In this document: positions 1-7,208 of the stretch, in pieces
Position numbering within the stretch: the first letter of the stretch is position 1
Layout of the letters: each line of letters starts with the position of its first letter
The notes under the pieces: generated by a model
The model's input: the letters and a program-made list of their open reading frames with translations, nothing else
The model's database searches: none
What the model was told of the DNA's origin: nothing
Position numbers and translations under genes: made by a program
Origin: RPQJ01 sp963846315
GTDB taxonomy: Bacteria; Pseudomonadota; Gammaproteobacteria; Steroidobacterales; Steroidobacteraceae
NCBI GenBank assembly: GCA_963846315.1
Contig: CAWJVM010000006.1
Coordinates: 248,001 to 312,000 of the forward strand
Reading direction: 5' to 3'
DNA: 64,000 nt

Positions 1-45
1 AGCCTCGCCGAGATGCGGCAGTCGCCTGGGACAGCCGCCACGTGA
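1..45 (+). CDS. C-terminal tail of an upstream gene (partial)
   Basis: Frame 1 is open from the window edge and ends in TGA at 43-45. That stop overlaps the GTG start of the next gene by four bases (GTGA), the same coupling seen several more times in this operon. Only about 14 residues are visible, ending GTAAT, so no family can be assigned. It is called only because the overlap is typical of translationally coupled genes. Confidence 0.35.
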   Translation, partial: SLAEMRQSPGTAAT

Positions 46-479
46 CGAGCTTCCGCAATCCCGCCCTGGCCGACATTCGCGCCCTGTTGCGAGCGTCGCG
101 CACGATCGCGGTCATCGGAATTTCCGACAACCCCGACCGGCCGAGCTACGGCGTGACGGTATCGATGCGCGGCTTCGGCTATCGCATCCTGCCGGTAAAC
201 CCGGCGCTGACGCAGTGGCAAGGGATTCCCGCGCATCCGACGCTGGCAGCGGCCGTGCAGGCACTCGGGCCGGACCAGCGGATCGACATCGTGAACGTGT
301 TCCGGCGACCCGCACAGGTGGGCGACGTGGTGGAACAGTGCCTGCAGCTGGGACTGAGGACTTTGTGGCTGCAGCAGGGCGTGATCAACGAGCCAGCCGC
401 GGCACGTGCGGTGGCCGCAGGCATGACGGTGGTGATGGATCGCTGCATCTACGTCGATCGCGCGTCCATGCGTGAGTGA
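42..479 (+). CDS. CoA-binding domain protein (YccU-like)
   Basis: A 145-residue single-domain Rossmann protein of the CoA-binding family. The nucleotide-binding stretch VIGISDNPDRPSYGV lies at residues 24-38, followed by YRILPVNP and the later LWLQQGV and DRCIYVD segments that mark the family. Length fits the stand-alone form. These proteins bind CoA or related nucleotides; the physiological substrate is not established. The start is GTG, overlapping the preceding stop by four bases. It lies just upstream of dapF, but nothing visible links it to lysine synthesis. Family assignment is firm, function open. Confidence 0.85.
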   Translation: MTSFRNPALADIRALLRASRTIAVIGISDNPDRPSYGVTVSMRGFGYRILPVNPALTQWQGIPAHPTLAAAVQALGPDQRIDIVNVFRRPAQVGDVVEQCLQLGLRTLWLQQGVINEPAAARAVAAGMTVVMDRCIYVDRASMRE

Positions 480-504
480 GCCACGAGTCGGGTATCCTGC
501 CTGC

Positions 505-1344
505 ATGCGGCTTGCCTTCACCAAGATGCACGGCCTCGGTAACGATTTCATCGTGTTCGAGGCGCACACTGTCACCGCACTGCCATCGCCGGGCGACTTG
601 CGCCGTCTCAGCGACCGGCGCACCGGCATCGGCTTCGACCAGGCGCTGGTGCTCGAGCCGCCGCGCCGTGCCGGCACCGACGTCTACTACCGCATCTTCA
701 ACGCCGACGGCTCTGAGGTCGAGCAATGCGGCAACGGTGCGCGCTGCATTGCGCGTCTCGTCGCGAGCCGGCGCGGTGAAGTCGACCGACCCCTGCAGAT
801 GGACAGCCCGGGTGGAATCGTCCAGGCGCGGCTGCGGCCCGACGGCCTGGTCGCCGTCGCAATGGGTGTGCCGAACTTCGATCCGGCCTCCTTGCCGTTC
901 GATGCGCCTTCGGCCGCCGAGTTCTATCACCTCGACACGGCAGCCGGCCCGGTCGAGTTCAGCGCCGTATCCATTGGCAACCCGCACGCCGTGATCCGCG
1001 TCCGCAGCGTGCACGAAGCACCCGTGGACAGCGTCGGACCCGCAGTGGAAAATCACTCTCGTTTTCCGCGCCGGGTGAACGTGGGTTTCCTCGAGATCGT
1101 CGCGCCCGACCATGTGCGGCTGCGCGTGTTCGAGCGGGGCGTGGGCGAAACGCAGGCGTGCGGCACGGGTGCCTGCGCTGCAGTCGCGGTGGGACGGCAG
1201 TACGGGCCACTGGCCGAAGAAGTGAACGTGGATGTTCCAGGCGGACGACTGATCGTCCGCTGGCCCGGACCGGGCGAGCCGATCTGGCTGACCGGTCCGG
1301 CCGAAACGGCCTTCCAAGGCCAAGTCGAAGTGACGGGCGCCTAG
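505..1344 (+). CDS. dapF: Diaminopimelate epimerase
   Basis: Converts LL- to meso-diaminopimelate for lysine and peptidoglycan synthesis in the cytoplasm. The catalytic cysteine pair is visible: Cys75 in EQCGNGAR and Cys219 in QACGTGACA. The N-terminus MHGLGNDFIVFE is diagnostic. The open frame extends back to a GTG at 472, but the protein aligns with the family from the ATG at 505, giving 279 residues, the usual length. It is followed after 17 bases by the DUF484 gene and then xerC, the conserved gammaproteobacterial dapF-DUF484-xerC order, presumably one transcript. Confidence 0.96.
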   Translation: MRLAFTKMHGLGNDFIVFEAHTVTALPSPGDLRRLSDRRTGIGFDQALVLEPPRRAGTDVYYRIFNADGSEVEQCGNGARCIARLVASRRGEVDRPLQMDSPGGIVQARLRPDGLVAVAMGVPNFDPASLPFDAPSAAEFYHLDTAAGPVEFSAVSIGNPHAVIRVRSVHEAPVDSVGPAVENHSRFPRRVNVGFLEIVAPDHVRLRVFERGVGETQACGTGACAAVAVGRQYGPLAEEVNVDVPGGRLIVRWPGPGEPIWLTGPAETAFQGQVEVTGA

Positions 1345-1361
1345 TCGCCGGAGTCTTGCAG

Positions 1362-2075
1362 ATGAACAAACCGATCCGTGGTGCCGAACCCCCGACGCAG
1401 CTGGCCGAAGACCAGATTGCGGACTTCCTCGTCGCGCACCCCGACTTTTTCGAGCGTCACGGCGCCGTGCTGGCACGCATCAAGCTGCCGCACCAGCGCG
1501 GCAGCGCCGCCATTTCGCTGGTCGAACGCCAGGTGCTGGTCCTGCGCGACAAGCATGCCGTGCTCGAAAAGAAGCTGCATGAACTGATCGAGAACGGCCG
1601 CGCCAACGATGCCATCTCCGACCGCTTGCATCGCCTCACGCGCCGGTTGCTGCGAGCGCGTGATTCCGCCGGTGTCGTCGCCGCGCTCGAAACCTCGCTG
1701 CGCGAAGATTTCGGCGCCTCGCGCTGGGTGCTGCTGGCCACGGATCCCACCGTGTCCGCGCTCGGCAACCCGCCGAACGGTCATGTGCGCCTCGTGCCCC
1801 GCGGCAGCCCTGAACTGAAGATCTTCGAGACGTTCTTCGAGTCCGGGCGCCCACGCAGCGGGCAGATCCGGGACACGCAGCGCGACTACCTCTTCGGCGG
1901 CGAAGGCAGCCAGGTCGGCTCGACGGTGCTGATTCCGCTCGGTGAACGTGCGGGCCTCGGCCTGCTCGCCATTGCGAGCCACGACACCGAACGCTACCTG
2001 CCCACCATGAGCACCGACTACCTGGTGCGCATCGGCGAGATCGTGACCGAAGCGGTGTCGGCGCGACTGGCATGA
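1362..2075 (+). CDS. DUF484 family protein
   Basis: A 237-residue soluble protein with the DUF484 signature: an N-terminal segment IADFLVAHPDFFERH, a short coiled-coil-like stretch (VLRDKHAVLEKKLHELIEN), then a GAF-like domain with VGSTVLIPLGE. Proteins of this family regularly sit between dapF and xerC, but their role is not established. The ATG at 1362 is chosen because the family motif begins about 20 residues in; an in-frame extension upstream lies inside dapF. The stop overlaps the xerC start by four bases (ATGA), so the two are probably translationally coupled. Confidence 0.92.
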   Translation: MNKPIRGAEPPTQLAEDQIADFLVAHPDFFERHGAVLARIKLPHQRGSAAISLVERQVLVLRDKHAVLEKKLHELIENGRANDAISDRLHRLTRRLLRARDSAGVVAALETSLREDFGASRWVLLATDPTVSALGNPPNGHVRLVPRGSPELKIFETFFESGRPRSGQIRDTQRDYLFGGEGSQVGSTVLIPLGERAGLGLLAIASHDTERYLPTMSTDYLVRIGEIVTEAVSARLA

Positions 2076-3019
2076 CCGACCAGCCGCTGCGCAGCGGCGT
2101 CGATCACTACCTCGCGAGCCTGCGCAACGAACGGCGGTTGTCGCCGCACACGTCGAGCAATTACGGTCGCGACCTGGCGGCGCTGCTCGATTACTGCGCG
2201 TCCCAGGGCCTCACCGACTGGCAGCAGCTCGATCCGCAGCACCTGCGGATGTTCGCGGCGCGCGAACACCGTCGTGGCTTGGCACCCCGCAGCATCCAGC
2301 GCCGGCTCTCGGCCTGCCGCGGCCTGTTCCGCTACCTGCTGCATGAAGGCGAACTTCGGCGCGACCCGATCGGCGACGTGCAGGCACCCAAGGCCCGCAA
2401 GCGCCTGCCGACCCTGCTCGACGCGGACACGATGGCACGACTGCTCGAATTCCGCAGCGACGACAGCCTCGGGGTCCGCGACAAGGCGATCATGGAGCTG
2501 CTGTATTCGTCGGGGCTCCGGCTGGCAGAACTGCTGGGCCTCGACCTGCTCGACCTCGACCTGCGCGATCGCACCGTCCGGGTCGTCGGCAAGGGCAACA
2601 AGACGCGCATCGTGCCGGTGGGTCGCCAGGCGATCGCGGCACTGCAGCGCTGGATCGCCGAACGGGCCACGATCGCCGCCGTGGGCGAACTTGCCGTGTT
2701 CGTCGGCATCAATGGCACGCGGCTGGGCCCGCGCATCGTGCAGCGTCGCATTGCCCGCTGGGCCCGGCTGCAGGGCTTGCCCGAACACGTGCATCCCCAC
2801 ATGTTCCGGCATTCGTTCGCATCCCACCTGCTCGAATCGTCGCAGGACCTGCGCGCCGTGCAGGAATTGCTGGGTCACGTGAACATCAGCACGACCCAGG
2901 TCTACACCCACCTTGATTTCCAGCACCTGGCCCGCATCTACGACGCGGCCCACCCGCGGGCCCGCCGCAAGCGCGCGGTTCCAGGTCCTGCTTCCGACTC
3001 TTCCTCCGAAACTTCCTGA
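2072..3019 (+). CDS. xerC: Tyrosine recombinase XerC
   Basis: Site-specific recombinase that, with XerD, resolves chromosome dimers at dif. Both domains are present: an N-terminal SAM-like core-binding domain (about 1-110) and the catalytic domain. The catalytic set is complete: Arg150 (SSGLRLAE), Lys174, His243 and Arg246 (HMFRHSF), His269 (LLGHV) and Tyr278 (QVYTH). At 315 residues it is slightly long because of a low-complexity tail (RRKRAVPGPASDSSSETS). No dif site was recognised nearby. XerC rather than XerD is inferred from the dapF-DUF484 context. Confidence 0.95.
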   Translation: MTDQPLRSGVDHYLASLRNERRLSPHTSSNYGRDLAALLDYCASQGLTDWQQLDPQHLRMFAAREHRRGLAPRSIQRRLSACRGLFRYLLHEGELRRDPIGDVQAPKARKRLPTLLDADTMARLLEFRSDDSLGVRDKAIMELLYSSGLRLAELLGLDLLDLDLRDRTVRVVGKGNKTRIVPVGRQAIAALQRWIAERATIAAVGELAVFVGINGTRLGPRIVQRRIARWARLQGLPEHVHPHMFRHSFASHLLESSQDLRAVQELLGHVNISTTQVYTHLDFQHLARIYDAAHPRARRKRAVPGPASDSSSETS

Positions 3020-3057
3020 CCTTCCGGCCTTCCTCCCCTTCCGGCTCTTCCTCCGAC

Positions 3058-3079
3058 TAACCCCTAACCCCTATCCCCT
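3058..3079 (+). repeat. CCCCTAA heptamer array abutting the hslV start
   Basis: Units TAACCCC (3058-3064), TAACCCC (3065-3071) and TATCCCC (3072-3078) run straight into the hslV ATG, whose A follows the T of a further partial unit. The left boundary is CTCCGAC, the same GTCGGA-type boundary seen at the other arrays. Upstream, 3001-3050 is a pyrimidine-rich run with repeated CTTCC. No Shine-Dalgarno sequence fits between the array and the start codon. Confidence 0.9.
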
Positions 3080-3616
3080 ATGACTGGCTTCGACCCCCAC
3101 GGCACCACGATTCTCTGCGTCCGTCGCGACGGCCGCGTCGCCATGGGCGGCGACGGCCAGGTCACGCTCGGCAATACCGTCATGAAGGGCAACGCGCGCA
3201 AGGTCCGGCGCCTGCACGATGGCTCGGTCATCGCGGGCTTCGCCGGCGGCACTGCCGATGCGTTCACGCTGTTCGAGCGCTTCGAAGCGAAGCTGCAGCA
3301 GTACGGCAACCTCACGCGCGCCGCGATCGAGCTGGCGAAGGACTGGCGCAGCGATCGCAGCCTGCGCCGTCTCGAAGCCCTGCTGCTGGTGGCCGACGCC
3401 GGCCACACGTTCGTGATCTCGGGCAATGGCGACGTGATCGAGCCGGAACACGACCTGATCGCGGTGGGCTCGGGCGGCCCGTTTGCGCAGGCAGCGGGTC
3501 TCGCGCTGCTGCAGAACACGACGCTCGATGCGCGCTCCATCGCCGAGCGCGCGCTCGGCATCGCGGCCGATATCTGCATCTACACCAATCGAAACACGAC
3601 TATTGAAGAGCTGTGA
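3080..3616 (+). CDS. hslV: ATP-dependent protease subunit HslV (ClpQ)
   Basis: Peptidase subunit of the two-component HslUV protease, an N-terminal-threonine hydrolase related to proteasome beta subunits. The family core GTTILCVRRDG and MKGNARKVRRL is present; the probable nucleophile is Thr9 after an eight-residue propeptide (MTGFDPHG), as in other long-leader HslV proteins. Length 178 is normal. The ATG sits on the last unit of a CCCCTAA array, so no Shine-Dalgarno is present. The gene is flanked by inverted heptamer arrays, C-rich before the start and G-rich right after the stop, which separate it from hslU by 193 bases. Confidence 0.96.
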   Translation: MTGFDPHGTTILCVRRDGRVAMGGDGQVTLGNTVMKGNARKVRRLHDGSVIAGFAGGTADAFTLFERFEAKLQQYGNLTRAAIELAKDWRSDRSLRRLEALLLVADAGHTFVISGNGDVIEPEHDLIAVGSGGPFAQAAGLALLQNTTLDARSIAERALGIAADICIYTNRNTTIEEL

Positions 3617-3617
3617 A

Positions 3618-3801
3618 GGGGTTAGGGGTTAGGGGTTAGGGGTTAGGGGTTAGTCGGAACATAATCCTCAGCCGCTGCTTAAACCTGACACGCTCACCTT
3701 TGTACGACGCTTCTCACGAAATCACCGCGGGTCAGCCACTCGCGCCGCAGCGTTCCGACTAGCCCCTAACCCCTAACCCCTAACCCCTAACCCCTAACCC
3801 C
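3618..3801. repeat. Inverted pair of GGGGTTA / TAACCCC arrays between hslV and hslU
   Basis: Five perfect GGGGTTA units (3618-3652) begin two bases after the hslV stop and end in GTCGGAAC (3653-3660). After 91 bases of unremarkable sequence, GTTCCGAC (3752-3759) opens the mirror array: TAGCCCC plus five TAACCCC units (3760-3801). The hslU ATG follows after TTCCTCCA. The transcript could fold into a stem of about 43 base pairs, and the four-G runs on + could form a G-quadruplex. Confidence 0.95.
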
Positions 3802-3809
3802 TTCCTCCA

Positions 3810-5174
3810 ATGTCATCCATGACTCCCCGCGAGATCGTCCAGGAACTGGACAAGCACATCGTCGGCCAGGCTGCGGCGAAGCGCGCCGTGGCCATCGCGC
3901 TGCGCAATCGCTGGCGCCGCATGCAGGTCGGTGAACCGCTGCGGGCGGAGATCACGCCCAAGAACATCCTGATGATCGGCCCGACCGGCGTCGGCAAGAC
4001 CGAGATCGCACGGCGCCTGGCCCGGTTGGCGAACGCGCCGTTCATCAAGGTGGAGGCGACGAAGTTCACCGAGGTGGGCTATGTCGGCCGCGAGGTCGAT
4101 TCGATCATCAAGGACCTGGTCGACGTCGCCGTGAAGATGACGCGCGAGCAGGAAATGGAAAAGGTGCGTCACCGCGCGCTGGACGCTGCCGAGGAACGCG
4201 TGCTCGACGCATTGCTGCCACGACCGAGCGCCGCGTCGGGCACGTCGATGGGATTCGGCATGCCCGCCGACGAACCCGCACCGACGCCTAAAGAAAGCGA
4301 CACGCGCCAGCGTTTCCGCAAGATGCTGCGCGAGGGCCAGCTCGACGATCGCGAGATCGAGATCGAACTGCGCGCGCCGAGTCCCGGTATGGAGATCATG
4401 GCACCGCCGGGCATGGAAGAGTTGTCGCAGCAGCTGCAAGGCATGTTCGCGAACATGGGTGGCAACCGCACCAGGTCACGCCGGCTCAAGGTCGGCGAAG
4501 CGTTCAAGCTGCTCACCGACGAGGAAGCCGCCAAGCTCATCAACGAAGAGGAACTCAAGACGCAGGCGCTGCGCAACGCCGAGCAGAACGGCATCGTGTT
4601 CCTGGACGAGATCGACAAGATCGCGCGCGGCCAGAATGCCGTGTCCGGCGTCGACGTTTCGCGCGAAGGAGTGCAGCGCGACCTGCTGCCACTCGTGGAA
4701 GGCAGCACCGTCAACACCAAGTACGGCATGGTGAAGACGGACCACATCCTGTTCATCGCATCGGGCGCGTTCCACATGTCGAAACCGTCCGACCTGATCC
4801 CCGAACTGCAGGGCCGCCTGCCGATCCGCGTCGAACTCGAGGCGCTCAAGGTCGAGGACTTCGTGCGCATCCTCACCGAGCCGGACGCGTCGCTGTGCGC
4901 GCAGTACGGCGCGCTGCTGGCCACGGAAGGCGTGACGCTCAAGTTCGACGCCAGCGGCGTGCGCCGCATCGCCGAAGTGGCCTTCGACGTGAACCAGCGC
5001 ACCGAGAACATCGGCGCGCGTCGGCTGCACACGGTGATGGAGCGGTTGCTCGAAGCGATCAGCTTCGAGGCTTCCGACCGTTTCGGCGCGGAGCTCGTGA
5101 TCGATGGCCCGTACGTCGACTCGAGTCTCGGCAAGCTGGCGCAGGATGAAGACCTCGCGCGGTACATCCTGTGA
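3810..5174 (+). CDS. hslU: ATP-dependent protease ATPase subunit HslU (ClpY)
   Basis: AAA+ unfoldase that feeds substrates to HslV. Walker A GPTGVGKT is at residues 57-64 and Walker B is in VFLDEIDKIA. The intermediate I-domain is present (about 110-245), with AEQNG just before Walker B, and the C-terminal tail ends LARYIL, the segment that docks into HslV and activates it. The 454 residues match the usual length. The start is ATG at 3810, with an alternative at 3819; neither has a Shine-Dalgarno because the pyrimidine-rich CCCCTAA array ends just upstream. The stop overlaps the next gene by four bases (GTGA). Confidence 0.97.
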   Translation: MSSMTPREIVQELDKHIVGQAAAKRAVAIALRNRWRRMQVGEPLRAEITPKNILMIGPTGVGKTEIARRLARLANAPFIKVEATKFTEVGYVGREVDSIIKDLVDVAVKMTREQEMEKVRHRALDAAEERVLDALLPRPSAASGTSMGFGMPADEPAPTPKESDTRQRFRKMLREGQLDDREIEIELRAPSPGMEIMAPPGMEELSQQLQGMFANMGGNRTRSRRLKVGEAFKLLTDEEAAKLINEEELKTQALRNAEQNGIVFLDEIDKIARGQNAVSGVDVSREGVQRDLLPLVEGSTVNTKYGMVKTDHILFIASGAFHMSKPSDLIPELQGRLPIRVELEALKVEDFVRILTEPDASLCAQYGALLATEGVTLKFDASGVRRIAEVAFDVNQRTENIGARRLHTVMERLLEAISFEASDRFGAELVIDGPYVDSSLGKLAQDEDLARYIL

Positions 5175-5590
5175 CAGCTGCAGTCTCGGACAAGGCTGAC
5201 AAGGAGCGCTGGGCCGCACGGACCGCCACCGAGATCAAGTTGCGCAAGCAGTCGCGCGTGCTCGAGGTGGCGTTCGACGACGGACTGCGTTTCGAACTGC
5301 CGTTCGAATACCTTCGCGTGTATTCGCCATCAGCCGAGGTGCGCGGGCACGGACCGGGCCAGGAGACGCTGCAGCTGGGCAAGCACGAGGTGCAGGTCAT
5401 ACGGGTCGATCCGATCGGCAACTACGCGGTGCGGCTGGCGTTCAACGACGGCCACGACACTGGCCTGTACACGTGGGGTTACCTCTACGAACTCGGCGCG
5501 ACGCGGACTGCCAAGTGGCAGCACTATCTCGACCGCCTGCAGCAGCTCGGCATTCCTTACCCCACGCAGGTTGCGCACAAGAAGGCGTGA
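5171..5590 (+). CDS. DUF971 domain protein
   Basis: A 139-residue protein made almost entirely of a DUF971 domain, the fold found at the N-terminus of gamma-butyrobetaine hydroxylase. Seen here are the family features TEIKLRKQSRVLEVAFDDG, FELPFEYLRVYSPSAE and GHDTGLYTWGYLYEL. Stand-alone copies occur next to hslU or ubiE in many proteobacteria and have been suggested to relate to Fe-S proteins, but no function is proven. The start is GTG, overlapping the hslU stop by four bases, so it is probably co-translated with hslVU. Confidence 0.9.
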   Translation: MTAAVSDKADKERWAARTATEIKLRKQSRVLEVAFDDGLRFELPFEYLRVYSPSAEVRGHGPGQETLQLGKHEVQVIRVDPIGNYAVRLAFNDGHDTGLYTWGYLYELGATRTAKWQHYLDRLQQLGIPYPTQVAHKKA

Positions 5591-5689
5591 CGGCACGGCG
5601 GCTTGCCAGCAGGAGAGCCGCGGGGGGGCTGTGCGGACCCCTGCCCCACCCATCGGCCAGCTCCGGAACGGCGTAGAATGCCCGTTCCC

Positions 5690-6478
5690 ATGAGCGAAAC
5701 AGCCCCACCCCGCAAGGCCCCTGCCTCCGCCGCAGCGAACCCGTCGGTCGACTTCGGCTACGAGGAAGTGCCGGCCCCAGAAAAGGCACGCCGCGTCCGC
5801 GCGGTATTCGATTCCGTCGCCGACAAGTACGACATCATGAACGACTTGATGTCGGCCGGCGTGCACCGGCTGTGGAAGCGTTACACGCTGAGCCAGACCG
5901 GGCTGCGTCCCGGAATGTCGGCACTCGACGTCGCGGGCGGGACCGGCGACATCGCTGCCGGAATGGCTGGGCAGGTCGGCGACAAGGGCCTGGTGGTGCT
6001 CTCCGACATCAATGCGGCGATGCTTGAAGTGGGTCGCGATCGACTGCTCGACCGCGGCCTGCTGCGCAACGTGCAGTTCTCGCTCGCCAATGCCGAGTGC
6101 CTGCCGTTCGCCGACGAGACGTTCGATTGCGTGACGATCGGCTTCGGCCTGCGCAACGTGACGGACAAGGCCACGGCCATCGCATCGATGCGGCGCGTGC
6201 TGAAGCCGGGTGGCCGGCTGCTGATACTCGAATTCTCGAAACCCGTGTTCCCGGGCCTCAAGCCCGTGTACGACGCGTACTCGTTCAGCGTGCTGCCCTG
6301 GCTCGGCGCGCGCATCGCGAACGACCCGGACAGTTACCGCTACCTCGCCGAGTCCATTCGCCGCTTCCCCGACCAGGAAACGCTGCTCGGCATGATGCGC
6401 GAGGCAGGTCTCGAAGATTGCCGTTATCACAACCTGACGGGCGGCATCGTCGCCCTGCACAAGGGATTCCGCTATTGA
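5690..6478 (+). CDS. ubiE: Ubiquinone/menaquinone C-methyltransferase UbiE
   Basis: SAM-dependent C-methyltransferase of ubiquinone synthesis. Class I motifs are visible: ALDVAGGTGDIAAG (motif I), LSDINAAML, and the UbiE signatures VFDSVADKYDIMNDLMSAGVH and FGLRNVTDKATA, ending LHKGFRY. Length from the ATG at 5690 is 262. A second in-frame ATG at 5678 has a slightly better upstream purine stretch (CGGAACGG), so the start could be four codons earlier; the open frame to 5603 is not supported. The stop shares four bases with the TTG start of ubiJ, giving the classical ubiE-ubiJ-ubiB order. Confidence 0.96.
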   Translation: MSETAPPRKAPASAAANPSVDFGYEEVPAPEKARRVRAVFDSVADKYDIMNDLMSAGVHRLWKRYTLSQTGLRPGMSALDVAGGTGDIAAGMAGQVGDKGLVVLSDINAAMLEVGRDRLLDRGLLRNVQFSLANAECLPFADETFDCVTIGFGLRNVTDKATAIASMRRVLKPGGRLLILEFSKPVFPGLKPVYDAYSFSVLPWLGARIANDPDSYRYLAESIRRFPDQETLLGMMREAGLEDCRYHNLTGGIVALHKGFRY

Positions 6479-7101
6479 GCGCGAATCCCGTCGCCGCCCT
6501 CTTCGACCGGCTGTCGGCGATGCTCAGCCGCAACGTCGCACAATCCGAGCGCGCCTCAGTGCTCGCCCGGCAACTCGAGGGCCGCGCGCTGGCGCTCGTG
6601 CTCGAAGGCACGCCGATCACGCTGTGCTTCCGCGTCGCTGACGGTCATATCGCGATCGATACGCGTGACGCGAGCGCGGCCGACGCGACACTGTCTGGAT
6701 CCCCGATCTCCCTGCTCTCCCTGGTGGGACCCGGTGCCGAGGACCGCTTGCGTGGCTCCGCGATCCGCATTGCAGGCGACGCCGAGGTCGCCCAGCGTTT
6801 TCGCGGCTTGCTGCAGCAAGCCCAGCCGGATTTCGAGGAAGAACTGTCTCGCGTCGTCGGCGACGTCGCAGCGCACCAGGTGGCGAACATCGCCCGCGGC
6901 TTCCTCGACTGGGGCCGCAAGGCCGCCGATTCGTTCTCGACCAACGTGGCCGAGTACCTGCAGGAGGAGGGCCGCGACGTGCCGTCGCGCGTCGAAGTCG
7001 AGGAATTCCTCGAAGCCGTCGATCAACTGCGCGAAGCGACCGACCGGCTCGACGCCCGCCTGAGCCGCGCCGAATCCCGCGCCAAAGCAAGTTCGAAGTA
7101 G
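6475..7101 (+). CDS. ubiJ: Ubiquinone biosynthesis accessory factor UbiJ (SCP2 domain)
   Basis: Lipid-binding accessory protein of the Ubi complex needed for aerobic ubiquinone synthesis. An N-terminal SCP2 sterol-carrier-like domain (about 1-110, including GRALALVLEGTPITLCFRVA) is followed by a helical tail with a heptad-like C-terminus (EFLEAVDQLREATDRLDARL). I place the start at the TTG at 6475, overlapping the ubiE stop (TTGA); this gives 208 residues and begins exactly where the conserved sequence does. The longer frame back to 6097 is a shadow of ubiE. A small hairpin and a CCCCTAA array follow. Confidence 0.93.
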   Translation: MSANPVAALFDRLSAMLSRNVAQSERASVLARQLEGRALALVLEGTPITLCFRVADGHIAIDTRDASAADATLSGSPISLLSLVGPGAEDRLRGSAIRIAGDAEVAQRFRGLLQQAQPDFEEELSRVVGDVAAHQVANIARGFLDWGRKAADSFSTNVAEYLQEEGRDVPSRVEVEEFLEAVDQLREATDRLDARLSRAESRAKASSK

Positions 7102-7104
7102 CTG

Positions 7105-7119
7105 CGCACTCGAAGTGCG
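7105..7119 (+). terminator. Small hairpin after ubiJ
   Basis: CGCACT and AGTGCG form a perfect 6-bp stem with loop CGA, three bases after the ubiJ stop. There is no T-run, so it is more likely an attenuator or mRNA-end structure than a strong intrinsic terminator, and ubiB is expected to be read from the same transcript. Confidence 0.35.
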
Positions 7120-7130
7120 AGGCGCCCCTC

Positions 7131-7208
7131 CGACTAACCCCTAACCCCTAACCCCTACCCCTACCCCTTCCTCCCCTTCCTCCCCTTCCCCCACTTCCCC
7201 CCTTCCCC
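7131..7208 (+). repeat. CCCCTAA array plus CTTCCTCCC run in the ubiB leader
   Basis: The boundary CGAC (preceded by CTC) is followed by three TAACCCC units (7135-7155), two shortened TACCCC units (7156-7167) and then a pyrimidine-only stretch of CTTCCTCCC-like repeats up to the ubiB ATG at 7209. Almost no purines occur in the last 45 bases, so the ubiB start has no Shine-Dalgarno sequence. Confidence 0.92.

Noticed and set aside
2072..3019. xerC as part of an integron or genomic-island integrase
   Set aside because: It lies in the conserved dapF-DUF484-xerC context with a complete XerC catalytic set, and no attachment repeats or cargo boundaries were seen.
3618..3801. Eukaryotic telomere contamination or a CRISPR array
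   Set aside because: Unit counts are small, the arrays sit between bacterial operon genes in several places, and there are no spacers between units, so neither explanation fits.
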